Positions 1-8,475 of a stretch of DNA of 14,080 nt are shown here, in pieces; the first letter of the stretch is position 1, and every line of letters begins with the position of its first letter. The notes under the pieces were generated by a model. That model searched no databases. It was not told where the DNA came from and saw only the letters and a list, made by a program, of their open reading frames with translations. Source of the DNA: Pavlovales sp. CCMP2436 (Eukaryota > Haptophyta > Pavlovophyceae > Pavlovales); NCBI GenBank assembly GCA_026770615.1, contig MU631661.1:43621-57700 (forward strand). The letters are read 5' to 3'. A program made the translations under genes and the position numbers.

Positions 1-1115
1 CGCGCGCGCGCCGCCGATAGGAGGCCGTGGGCGACTCGTCGGGCCGCGCCGAGTTTTCCGGCTGCGCGCCAAGCGCCGGAGGCAGCGGCGAGTCGGGGCG
101 GTAGCACATCGGATCCGCCGCCGCCAGCAGCGTGTCGATGCACAGCTGCGGCGAGGTGGGCAGCACGGAGCCCGGCTCCGCACGCGCAACCGGGCCGCGC
201 GTGGCGGCCACCCTGCCACGTGCGCAGCCAGCGCCCGCGCCGGCCGCCGCGGGCGGCGGCGGCGCGCGCGCGGTGGGCGAGGCGCTGCGGCTGGGTTCTC
301 TCTCCCGCTCCTTCTCTCGCTCCCGTTCGCGTTCCGGCGAGCGCCCGCCCGTTGGCGTGGCCGACGGCGGTGCGCCCAGCGGCGGCGGCGGCGGCGGGCG
401 GGCGGCCTTGGGCGGCGGTGGCGGCGGGCGTTTGGGCGGCGGCGGCGGCGGCCCGCCTGAGTGCGGCGGAGGCGGAGGCGGGCCCTTTGGCAGGCGTGGC
501 GGCTGGTGCGCGGACGGCGTCACTTCGATCTCGCCGTCCTCGATCTCGCCCGGCTCGGGAGGCGCACCACCTGCAGAAGCGGTGAGCAGCGCGGCGCCCT
601 GCCACTGTGCGAACGGCACCGCTGCCGCGGCCACGGCGGACGCAACGGAGCCGACCGCCGGGACCACCGCCGCGCCGGGACCGCCGCCGCCGGCAGTCTT
701 TCGCCGCTTCCCACCGCCATTGAAGGCAGGCGCGGTGAGCGGTGCGCCGCGTGCACCAGGCGGCGCGTTCGGCCCGCTCCCGCCATTCCTGCGCGCAGCA
801 GGGCGGCAGCGGCACGCGCGGTGGTTGGGGGTCGGTCGACACGTGTGAGCGAGGGGGGGGAAGGGGAGGGGGAGGGGGGCACAAAGTGGCGCAGCCGACC
901 GCGTCGGCGCGAGTCGCGGTCGAGCGAGGCGGGGCCGCGCACCCTCCGAAGTCGCGCTTCACCGCGCCACCACCAGTAGCCACCGCCACCGCGGCTGCCG
1001 CGGCGCTCGGCTGCGCGGCCGCGGCGTTGGCCGCCACTGCTGACAGAGTCGCGCGTAGGTCAGCGGGCCCGTTGGCGTCGGCGCCCGCGAGCGGGCGGGC
1101 GGCGTTGCCACTCAT
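1..1115 (-). CDS. Proline-rich RE/RS low-complexity protein, two exons seen, 3' end outside window
   Basis: Exon 1 runs 1115 to 943 and exon 2 from 788 to 1, where it leaves the window still open. The intron 942-789 (154 nt) has a GT donor (GG|GTGCGC), a long pyrimidine tract and the acceptor GCGCGCAG. Exon 1 ends in phase 2 and exon 2 resumes in phase, giving ...KRDFGG|NGGSGPN. The start begins MSGNAARPLAGADANG. Exon 2 carries a basic GGGKRRK patch that could be a nuclear signal, an acidic PGEIEDGEIEV segment, four proline runs of six or so residues (GPPPPPP, KRPPPPPP and similar), a charged stretch of alternating R and E, and a less biased tail with PQLCIDTLLAAADPMCYRP. I recognise no catalytic domain. 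Such composition is common in nuclear RNA-processing or chromatin proteins and in formin-like scaffolds, but that is only analogy. GC-rich frames on the opposite strand are shadows: their poly-Gly runs are the complement of the proline codons. Confidence 0.6.
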   Translation of the reverse strand, partial: MSGNAARPLAGADANGPADLRATLSAVAANAAAAQPSAAAAAVAVATGGGAVKRDFGGCAAPPRSTATRADAVGCATLCPPPPPLPPPRSHVSTDPQPPRVPLPPCCAQEWRERAERAAWCTRRTAHRACLQWRWEAAKDCRRRRSRRGGGPGGRLRCVRRGRGSGAVRTVAGRRAAHRFCRWCASRAGRDRGRRDRSDAVRAPAATPAKGPASASAALRRAAAAAAQTPAATAAQGRPPAAAAAAGRTAVGHANGRALAGTRTGAREGAGERTQPQRLAHRARAAAARGGRRGRWLRTWQGGRHARPGCACGAGLRAAHLAAAVHRHAAGGGGSDVLPPRLAAASGAWRAAGKLGAARRVAHGLLSAARA

Positions 1116-1401
1116 AGGAGGCCCCACCGCAGAGCAGAGCAGAGGGGATCCCCCTGCTCTACCTCTCGCTCGCAAACCTCCCAGAACATCAAGATGGGCG
1201 ATTTTTTTGGCGTGCGTCGCAAAAGATGCCCTCCCCTCCGAGAGCTCTCCCGTGGCTTCTACCCGGGGGTGGTCTCGTCAACTTTACAGATTGCCCCGAA
1301 AGGGTGGTCTTGAGAGGGGCGTTTCTTTAAATATCGTTGGACTCGAATTTTAAAAACTCGAGCTGCTCAGCGGGCAAGCTCGGGAGCAGGGACGTGCGTT
1401 A

Positions 1402-3505
1402 ATGGGACGTACATCGATGGGGCACGTCTTGCTCCTCGCCACCCTCAGCGGTGCCACCCCTGCCCGCGTGCCCCCCGCCGATTACGAGCACGTGGCGCTC
1501 ACGTCGCCCTCCTCATCGCTCGCCGTCAAAGTCTACCTCCCCTACCTCCCACCGACCGCTCCTTCCGACCGCCCTAGCTTTTACACTTCCTCAAGGTTTG
1601 ATATGCGTCCTCCCTGCGCATCTCCTCTGAACCCGCCTGAACCCGGCTTGCACATCCCCTCTGTGTCTGCTCTGCACGTCCACTCTGAACCACTTTGCGT
1701 GTCCCCTCAAACCCGCCTTGCGTGCCCCATGACCCGCATCACGTTCTCAACATCTCATCCGCAAGATTCGACTGGGGCTCGATGGTTGGAGACATCCGGA
1801 TCGGATCGTCTCACGTTCTCTGTGCCGCCGACTATTGGCGCGCGCCCCATGACCCGGCGTGGCCAGAGGCGGGCGTTGGGCTTGCCGGCGAGTTTGGGTG
1901 TGTTCTCTTACTCGTGCGAATACTGTAGGCTGCATGGGTGTGTTGCGAGGGGTGCAGAGGTGTGTCTCTTACTCATGCTACTGCTGTATACGTGCATAGG
2001 TGTGGCGACGATGGCGCTACGTGCGGCGCCGGCTGGGGTGCGCCCGGTGGACAGGTGCCGCTGGGCAACGGTGTGTTAGGCTACGAGGAGGCGGGACCCG
2101 GTGGCGTCTTTCTCAAATTGGGGGTTGGGGCCCTGAAAAAGGGCTCGTGCGCGGGCTGCGACCCCGCCTCAGCCGATGACCTCTACAGGTTCAACTCTCC
2201 CTATGCATTCGCGGAGGTTCCGCGCTGGCATGTGAACCGGACGGGCGCACACTCCCTCGAGCTCTCCCACTCGGCCGCGCTGCCCGGTGGCCGGTGGGCC
2301 TACGCGCTGCGCCGCTCCGTTGAGCTGCTCGACGCTCCGGACGCCGAGGCATCAGCCGATGACACTGCCGGCCGCGTGCGCGAGACGTGGACGCTGACCA
2401 ACGAGGGCAGCGAGACATTTGCGTCGCCGTACTACTCGCACAATTTCTTCAACCTCGACCACGCTCCCACCGGCCCAGGATGGCGGCTGCAGCTACAGGG
2501 TGTGCGGGCTGAGAAGTACACGGATGGCAACATCTCGGTATGCCACATTCTTGCCCTGCCGTCTCCTTCTTAGTGTCATTGTTATGATTCTGGTTCTTAT
2601 TATTATCATCCGTATTATTACCAGTAATTTGTTACCTATGCCAGCCCTGCCCCTCCTGCTTCCCCTCCACCTCCTTCTCAAACTCGCGATGTTTGACTTG
2701 TCGTGATCAGTGGGCCAAGCCGCTGGCCAAGTACGCGGCCGTGGGCGCGCGTGGCTCGGGCGAGGTGGGCGCCCAGTCGGTCCTGTGGGCTGTGGATGTG
2801 GTGGCGGGCGAGAGGCTCAAGGCAAACTTCGACGGGCCCGCGTGCGCCTTCGCACCGTCGGGCGCCTTCGTGCTGAGCCACGGCGCGCTGTCGATGCACT
2901 CGACTCAGTGCCTGCGCATCCCCGCCTTCGAGCAGGCGTGCCCTTCGCCGAGCGCCGTGGCCGCCGCGCCCCCCGCCTCGTGCTGCCTTGGGGGGGAGGG
3001 AGAGGGGAAGGGGTGCTGCCAGCCGCCGCTCTTCGCCTTCAACCTCTACGCCGAGGCCGCCACGCTCTCGCCCGAGCCCGTGGTGCGCGTAGAGCTGCGG
3101 CCGGGGCAGAAGGCGACATGGAGCCGCACCCTCGTGGTCTCGCACAGCGGGGACGACCGAGTGGAGCCGCTGCTTGCCGCAGCGCCCGCGCGAGCGGCGT
3201 CGGCGGCGGCGGGCGCTGCGCGCGCGGCCGGGCTCGGCGGCGCGGGCGGCGAGGCGGCGGCGGACGGGGCTGCGGCGCGACGGGCGCTCGCGGGCGCGCT
3301 CGTCGCGCTCGCGGGCGGGGCCGCCGTCGGGCTGCTCTCGCTCAGGCGGCGGCAGCTCGCGCGCGACGCGCCGTGGCCGCGCGCGGCGGCCGCCGGTCCG
3401 TCGGGCGGCTGCTTGCCCTCGGACGCCGAGTGCCAACTACTCTCCGCCGAGGAGCGCGTCATGGGCCCCGTCGCGGCGCGCGGGGCGGGCTACGCGTCCT
3501 TCTGA
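1402..3505 (+). CDS. Secreted, membrane-anchored galactose-mutarotase-like protein (552 aa, four exons)
   Basis: Exons are 1402-1595, 1766-1897, 2000-2537 and 2711-3505, total 1659 nt with stop TGA. Every junction has GT/AG and matching phase. The first junction rebuilds a conserved motif: ...FYTSS R|FDWGSMVGDI. Residues 1-20 form a signal peptide with the core HVLLLATLSG; a second ATG at 1417 is possible. The ectodomain resembles the aldose-1-epimerase/galactose-mutarotase superfamily: RFDW (65-68), LGYEEAGPGGVFLKLGVG, a WTLTNEGSETFASPYYSHNFFNLD-type block whose HNFFNLD (256-262) matches the catalytic-His NHxYFNL motif, and HAPTGPGW. A catalytic Glu was not located, so activity is uncertain. 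NIS (before intron 3) is an N-glycosylation sequon. A hydrophobic segment near residues 480-500 followed by RRR predicts a type I membrane protein with a tail of about 50 residues. A glycoside-processing or lectin-like role at the cell surface or in the Golgi is inference. Confidence 0.85.
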
Positions 3506-4017
3506 GCCGCGCCCGGAATGTGCACATTTGCCACCGAACGTGGCTACCGCCAAGGCGCCCAGGGACGGCAGGCTGCCAGGCCCCTTGTATACGTATATAA
3601 GTTAGCTGACCCTCAGACCTCGGTGCACTCGGACTGGCCCGTCTGGGGCTGCAATGTTTTCTCGATATTTTTCGTCGCCTTCAGATTGTACTTACGTAGT
3701 AGGTGAGTGCCCTCCGTCTGCGCCAGTTTGTATCCAGGGCGGGGGGGGGGTGAGGCCGGAGGGGGGGGGGGTTGCACATCCGCAATAATTTCAATAAATC
3801 ATGCGTGGCAGAATCCCGGAATTCGGGAACTGAATTTCTGACCACTGAGACTCAAACTCAGAGTCATGAACGACTGCTGATTATCATACATACATAGAAC
3901 GACCGGACCAGTATCGAACATTGGACCACTGCGGTGGCTCGCTCTCGGACGCGAGTGGAACCATTTCCACCCTCTCCTGGGTTACAGTAAATAGTACAGT
4001 GTCGGGACAGTTCAACG
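3506..4017. other. Intergenic region with two long G runs
   Basis: This gap lies between the mutarotase-like gene and the syntaxin gene and should hold a 3' UTR and a promoter. Two guanine runs of 10 (3741-3750) and 11 (3761-3771) nt sit close together. Around 3810-3880 there are small inverted repeats (CCGGAATTCGG; CTGAG...CTCAG) that look faintly like a tRNA anticodon arm, but no D arm or T arm accompanies them. I see no convincing gene here; the minus-strand open frame that spans 3864-4583 is a shadow of syntaxin exon 1. Confidence 0.5.
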
Positions 4018-5082
4018 ATGGCATCTATGGCATCTGCACGCTCTAATCGCACAGCGGAGTTCTTCGCGGTGGCGGATCGGCTCTGCAACGGGCGGCCGCC
4101 CCGCCGGCGCAAGCCACCGCGCTCTGACTTTGCCATCGCCGCCTCGGCGGTTGGGCGCGACCTGCACGCCGCGCGCGAGCGCATCGCTCGGCTAGAGCGG
4201 CTGTCCAAGGGCACCTCGCTCTTCAACGACCCCGTGGTGGAGATCGACCAGCTCAAGTTGCTGCTCAAACAGGACGTGCACCGCCTCGGCGCTGCGATCG
4301 AAGCACTCTCGCGCGCGCCACTCGACGGACGGCAGCTGCTGCTGCACCGCGACGGGGTAGCGGCCTCGTTGCGCTCTTCGCTCTCGGCCGCCACCACCGC
4401 CTTCCAGCAGGCGCTGGCGCAGCGCGAGGCGTCGCTCTCGGCGCGCGAGCAGCGTGCCGCGCGGCTAGCGAGCGTGGCGCAGACGCCCTCGCTCCCGCTC
4501 GCCACCTCGTCCGCGCTGCACCGCAGGTCTGCCGCCGCGCGCAGCAAGGGGCCCGTGCGCAACGGCCACGCGGACGCGGACATGGAGGCGGGCGGCGGGA
4601 GTGTGGCGCTCGAGATGGGCGATGGCGACGGCGGGGGTGGAGATCAGCACCAGCAGACCTACTGGGCACCGCGCTCGCTGCGCGAGCGCGAGGCGGCGGT
4701 GTCGACGATGCAGTCGACGCTCGCGGTACGCACGCGCCCCCAGCCGCGTCGGGCGACCCGCCTCGCGCGCGCACGAGCCGCCCGCGCGCCCCTTCGCACG
4801 ACGCTCACACTCTGCGCTTCCGCCCTCGCGCGCTATCCGCAGGAGCTGGGCGGCATGTTTCAAAAGCTGTCGGGGCTCGTGGCACAGCAGGCCGAGCTGG
4901 TCACGCGCATCGACGCAGACCTAGACGACACGACGGCCTCCATGGACTCTGCGCAGGCGCAGTTGCACAAATACTACCGCGCGATCCAGGGCAACCGTGG
5001 GCTGATTATCAAGGCGTTCATCGTGCTGCTGATCGTGATTGGTCTCTGGTCTGTGGTCGGCCGCTCGGGCCGCAGGCGGTGA
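4018..5082 (+). CDS. STX5: Syntaxin 5 / Sed5-type Qa-SNARE (315 aa, two exons)
   Basis: Exons 4018-4725 and 4843-5082 flank a phase-0 intron (4726-4842, GTACGC...CCGCAG) of 117 nt. The intron is a multiple of three with no stop, so a naive translation reads through it. The protein is the t-SNARE of the cis-Golgi that drives ER-to-Golgi and intra-Golgi fusion. The N-terminal RSNRTAEFF (about residues 8-16) matches the Sly1-binding N-peptide DRTxEF of Sed5/syntaxin 5. The middle is the Habc region with a basic, low-complexity linker. The SNARE helix spans about 223-289, crossing the splice junction at MQSTLA|ELGGMFQKL; the zero-layer glutamine is Q252 in VAQQAELVTRID. The KYYRAIQGNR juncture and the tail anchor LIIKAFIVLLIVIGLWSVV (about 290-308) complete the family layout. 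Length equals the family norm. The second ATG (4027) would place the N-peptide nearer the terminus, as in yeast and animals. Confidence 0.95.
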   Translation: MASMASARSNRTAEFFAVADRLCNGRPPRRRKPPRSDFAIAASAVGRDLHAARERIARLERLSKGTSLFNDPVVEIDQLKLLLKQDVHRLGAAIEALSRAPLDGRQLLLHRDGVAASLRSSLSAATTAFQQALAQREASLSAREQRAARLASVAQTPSLPLATSSALHRRSAAARSKGPVRNGHADADMEAGGGSVALEMGDGDGGGGDQHQQTYWAPRSLREREAAVSTMQSTLAVRTRPQPRRATRLARARAARAPLRTTLTLCASALARYPQELGGMFQKLSGLVAQQAELVTRIDADLDDTTASMDSAQAQLHKYYRAIQGNRGLIIKAFIVLLIVIGLWSVVGRSGRRR

Positions 5083-5918
5083 CCGCGGCTGCTCGCCGGA
5101 GCCGCGCGCCGGTCAGCTGCACATCCTCGACCAGGCGGCTAGAAAGGGCGAGCACCCGCAGCGCTAGTGCCGGGCTCGCGGTGCTGTGAGAAAGGATAGT
5201 ATTTTATATAGCCCAACCACAAATCACACTCAACCTGTAACTACTTATATTCCAACTAACTAAGTACTATATGCGTAGCGAATATGTGATAATTATTAAT
5301 AATTTATTCCGCTCGAGACTCCTTCGTCTTCGGTTCATAACGAGAGGAGTGCATCTGCCGTGTCAGCAGGTCATGCCTCATCCGCTGATGAAGGGCCATC
5401 CGCTGACAAAAATTATATCGTCAAGTGACTGATGACTGAGTTGCCGAACACGCCCAAAGTCCTTGCCACCGTTGCCATCACCGCCGTTGTCGCTACCCCA
5501 CATCGCTGTCGCGGCCGCCCGCACGTCACTGCCGCCCAAGCCTGCAGCACCCTCGAAACCAAAGCCATGCATTCATTCCGCAACGCCAACAGCATACCGA
5601 AACCAATGATGGAAACTGAAAGGCCCAGCCACGCGGCCCACGGCCGTCACCGCCGCGAGGGAGCTGCGCGGGAGGTGATGTAGGCGGCCGCGCCGCCTCG
5701 GGATGCCCATTCGCCGCACGCTTGCTCAGCCCATTCGGCTCGGATGCTCAACTTCAACTCTCAAGGCGCCGATGAACCCGCCCGATTTTAAAAGGTGACG
5801 GCAGCTTTGGTGTGGGCGAACAGGCAGACGCACGAGGGGCGGCCGCCGACGGACAGACCGCCGAGCTGATCGCACACGCCCTGCCCTCTCCGCACTGCTG
5901 ACCTGCACGCTGCTCGAG
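5083..5918. other. Intergenic region between syntaxin 5 and the E2-oxygenase gene
   Basis: The first 250 bases are AT-rich (TTTTATATAG; AATTATTAATAATTT) and probably contain the syntaxin 3' end. From about 5430 to 5680 all frames of the minus strand are open for short distances. One minus-strand frame could encode a hydrophobic stretch, AAWLGLSVSIIGFGMLLAL (near 5585-5640), but it has a stop just upstream and no clear splice partners, so I do not call a gene. On the plus strand the open frame leading into the E2-like gene extends upstream of 5919 to a TGA near 5796 but contains no in-frame ATG, which supports 5919 as the start. Confidence 0.45.
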
Positions 5919-7996
5919 ATGCTCGCGTGTGCGATCCGCCCGCTGCTCGATGAGGCGGGCGCACCGACGAGCCGGGTCGCGCTCTCGATCACGATCATCG
6001 GTCTCCCTGCGCCATTGGCGCGCGCGCACGTTTCTGAGCTCCTCGCCGAAGGCGCGCGGCCGGGCTACCTGCATTCGCTCGTCGAGTGGAGACCCGAGCG
6101 TGACCTGACGCGCCCCTACGCCGCCGAGGTTTTTGTCACGCTCGAAGGCCCGCGGGGCACGCCCTTCGCAGGCGTAACCCTACGGGTGCACCTGTACTTC
6201 CCACCCACCTACCCGAGTGAGCCGCCGAAGGTGCGCTACGCCTCGCACGTCTATCACTCGCAGATTCTCGAGGGCGGGCTGCTGGACGACGGATTCTACG
6301 CCTGTCTCGGCTGGGAGCACAAGCCCGCGCGGCACGTGCGCACGGTGATCGCGCTCGCGCACGCACTGCTGCTGGGCCCCTTGCCGGGTGGCACGCAGCC
6401 GAGCCAGCGCGCGATCGAGCGCTTGGGCGAGACACAGCGGCTGCGCACGCAGAAGATCAATGCTTACCGGCCTCTGCGGCTGCACGCACAGCTCTTCGCA
6501 CAGCCGCCTGCGCTCCTGCCCGGCTGGTTGAAGCCCGAGCTGCTCGCCGCTCTCGACACGCGCTCCGAGGCAGCCATCCGCTCAGTGACGCAAGAGCTGG
6601 CGCCGGGAATCTTCTCACTCGAGCTCTTCTCGCCGCAGCTGTGCGCGCTGCTCCTTGCCGAGCTCGCGCACTTCGAGGCGAGCGGACTGCCCGCCGCACG
6701 TCCAAACTCGATGAACAGGTGCTCCCCCCCCCCACACACACCTACACCTACACCTATACACAACTCCCCGTGTGGCCGCCCCGTCCACCGCCTACACGTG
6801 CACTGCGCACTGCATTCCGCACAGGTACGGCGTGTTGGTCGACGAGATCGGCTTGGAGCGGCTCTTCGACGAGCTGCGACAACGCGTGCTCGCACCGCTC
6901 GCGGAGGCGCTCTACCCGGCTGCACGGCAGCACGCGCTCGATCACCACCACGCCTTCTCCGTGCGCTACGCGCAGGCGGGCGACAGGAGACTCGACATGC
7001 ACCACGACGACAGCGAGGTGACGCTCAACGTGTGTCTCGGACGGCACTTCGAGGGCGCGGGGCTCACCTTCTGCGGTCTCTACGGCAGCAAGGAGTACCG
7101 CAGGCACTCTGTGACGTGCGTGCCCGCTTCCTCGCCTCGCCGATCTGTCTAACTGTCTGATTGTCTGTCTAACTGACAGTCTGACTGACTGTCTCTCTGA
7201 CTCTCCGACTGTGTGACTCTTTGATTCTCTGACCTGTTGCAGCACCGCACTTATGATATCCTATTGCGTCCACTTCTGATATCCTAGTACGCCTCCTCTG
7301 CTGCGCGTTGGCATAAAGTCGCTTTAATATATTTCTCCACACACACACACACACATACACACTCATACACACCCCCCCTTCCCCCCCCCCACCTCTCTCT
7401 CTCCCCCCTCCCCCGGCCGCAGGTACGCGCACCAGCCCGGCCACGCTGTGCTGCACCTCGGACGGCAGCGGCACGGCGCGGACTCGATCACGCACGGCGA
7501 GCGTGTGTCGCTGGTGCTCTGGGCGCGCTCCTCCTCCTACCGCGCAAACGAGGCAGACGAAGAAGGAGCCGCGCACCTGCGCGAGCCTCCAGACGAGGTG
7601 GCACTCTTATGCGTTACAGATTGGTGTAACTGCCACTCTTATGCGTTACAGATTACTCTTATGCGTTACAGATTGGTGTGGTAGTTGCTGTAGCTGTTCT
7701 TGTTGCTGTTCTTGTTATTGTTAATGATAATAATATTAATAAGATTAATGATAATAATCGTACTAATTATATTGACGATAATCATAGTAGCATGCCCCCC
7801 TCGCGCACTTGCCACCTGTGCGCTGCCCCAACCGCTGCCCCCCCCCTTCTTCCCCATCCCCCGGCATGCGAATGTGAGCTAGGTCTGCCTCTCCTACACA
7901 CACGACATCGACTTCGAGCGCTTCAGGCCACTGTCGCCCGGCGTCGAGGGAAAGCGCGAGCGGCTGGCCAGGCTGCGCGCGCAGGGCGGCGGCTGA
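5919..7996 (+). CDS. Fusion of an E2 ubiquitin-conjugating-like domain with a 2-oxoglutarate/Fe(II) prolyl-hydroxylase-like domain (459 aa, four exons)
   Basis: Exons are 5919-6718, 6825-7115, 7423-7597 and 7883-7996 (1380 nt, stop TGA); the phases match at all three GT-AG introns. Residues about 30-170 form a UBC fold: GPRGTPFAGV, then FPPTYPSEPPKV (94-105), and the candidate catalytic cysteine C129 in GFYACLGWEHKP. The usual HPN triad reads YHS (112-114), so the oxyanion Asn is absent. Residues about 268-400 are a P4H-type double-stranded beta-helix: iron ligands H326-x-D328 (LDMHHDDSEVTLNVCL; an H327-x-D329 reading is possible), distal H381 in RHGAD, and R391 ten residues on for 2-oxoglutarate. 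The last exon adds VCLSYTHDIDFERF and a basic tail. Choosing the GT donor after 7115 gives RRHSVTYAHQPGHAVLHLG, matching the family; the GC donor after 7103 does not. Hydroxylation linked to ubiquitin transfer is inferred. Confidence 0.9.
7116..7422 (+). repeat. Simple repeats inside intron 2 of the E2-oxygenase gene
   Basis: The 307-nt intron starts with a degenerate CTGTCTAACTGTCTGA-type tract (about 7145-7235), followed by two near-copies of a TGATATCCTA phrase (about 7253-7285), then a CA repeat (about 7339-7370) and a long C/CT tract ending at the acceptor CCGGCCGCAG. The pyrimidine tract is the likely splicing signal. No gene is seen inside the intron. Confidence 0.75.
7603..7674 (+). 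repeat. Three copies of a 20-bp motif in intron 3 of the E2-oxygenase gene
   Basis: The motif ACTCTTATGCGTTACAGATT occurs at 7603-7622, 7635-7654 and 7655-7674; a 12-nt spacer separates copies one and two, and GGTGT follows copies one and three. Each copy contains GTTACAG, which looks like a 3' splice site, yet the conserved next exon lies 208 bases further on at 7883. The rest of the intron is AT-rich (TTATTGTTAATGATAATAAT and similar) and then C-rich. Confidence 0.9.
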
Positions 7997-8475
7997 GAGT
8001 GATGCGCCGAGGAGGAGGAAGAGGAGGCGGGCAGCAGTCCGACCGCCGCGCCTCCCGCCGCCCAAGGCAGCTCGCTCGACTGAGGCTGAGAAGGTGCACC
8101 GTCGAGGCCCGAAATGACGCCTGCTGCCCAAACTCGCACCAACTGCGGCGGGCAGCCGACTGATGCGGACCTCGAGGCGCCTCTAATCTAATATATTAAA
8201 TCTTGTAACTGCCTGAAATCTGACCGGATATAAAGTTCTTCAGGAAGTACCGCCTAGTGATCTAAGATCGCGTCAGACTCGTAGTCTGAATAGTGGAGAC
8301 GAGCAGGATTTAACGTCGCTGTCGGCTGTGATTTGTGAAGCCGGAAGCGCGAAAAGTCCCTGTCAGCGCAGCGCGATCATGAATCACATCACACGCGAGC
8401 GCTCGGCGCTCCAGCCCAATTTTGTCTGTCTCTCGATGAGATATAGTTCTAGTTAACAAGAGATCCACTGAAAAA
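7997..8475. other. Intergenic region with a degenerate tRNA-like segment
   Basis: The first 165 bases follow the stop codon of the E2-oxygenase gene and are probably its 3' UTR. Around 8250-8330 there is a tRNA-like piece: TCAGA-CTCGTAG-TCTGA forms a 5-bp stem with a 7-nt loop and a CGT anticodon, preceded by CCTAGTGATCTAAG, which resembles a D arm. The expected T arm is not recognisable (GGATTTAACG replaces the B-box), so it reads as a decayed tRNA or a SINE head. A small GAGCGC-TCG-GCGCTC hairpin lies near 8397-8411. I see no protein gene. Confidence 0.4.

Noticed and set aside
132..848. Long Gly/Pro/Ala-rich plus-strand open frame near the left end
   Set aside because: It is the complement of the proline-rich minus-strand exon; its glycine runs mirror proline codons and no conserved motif is present.
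2678..3436. 252-codon minus-strand open frame opposite the last mutarotase-like exon
   Set aside because: Arg-rich shadow of a GC-rich exon; the plus strand has conserved motifs, in-phase splice sites and a membrane span.
3810..3880. tRNA gene in the intergenic region before syntaxin
   Set aside because: An anticodon-like hairpin exists, but no D arm, T arm or acceptor pairing could be found.
3864..4583. 239-codon minus-strand open frame opposite syntaxin exon 1
   Set aside because: The plus-strand product is a clear Sed5/syntaxin 5; the minus frame is Ser/Arg-rich with no family features.
5375..5400. Hammerhead ribozyme suggested by CTGATGA
   Set aside because: The matching GAAA core and flanking stems are absent.
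5772..5794. Possible short upstream first exon (MNPPDFK) with a GT donor at 5795
   Set aside because: The only phase-compatible acceptor found would leave an intron of about 33 nt, too short to be credible.
7104..7105. GC donor for intron 2 of the E2-oxygenase gene
   Set aside because: The phase fits, but it removes HSVT, which family resemblance supports; the GT donor at 7116 gives the better join.
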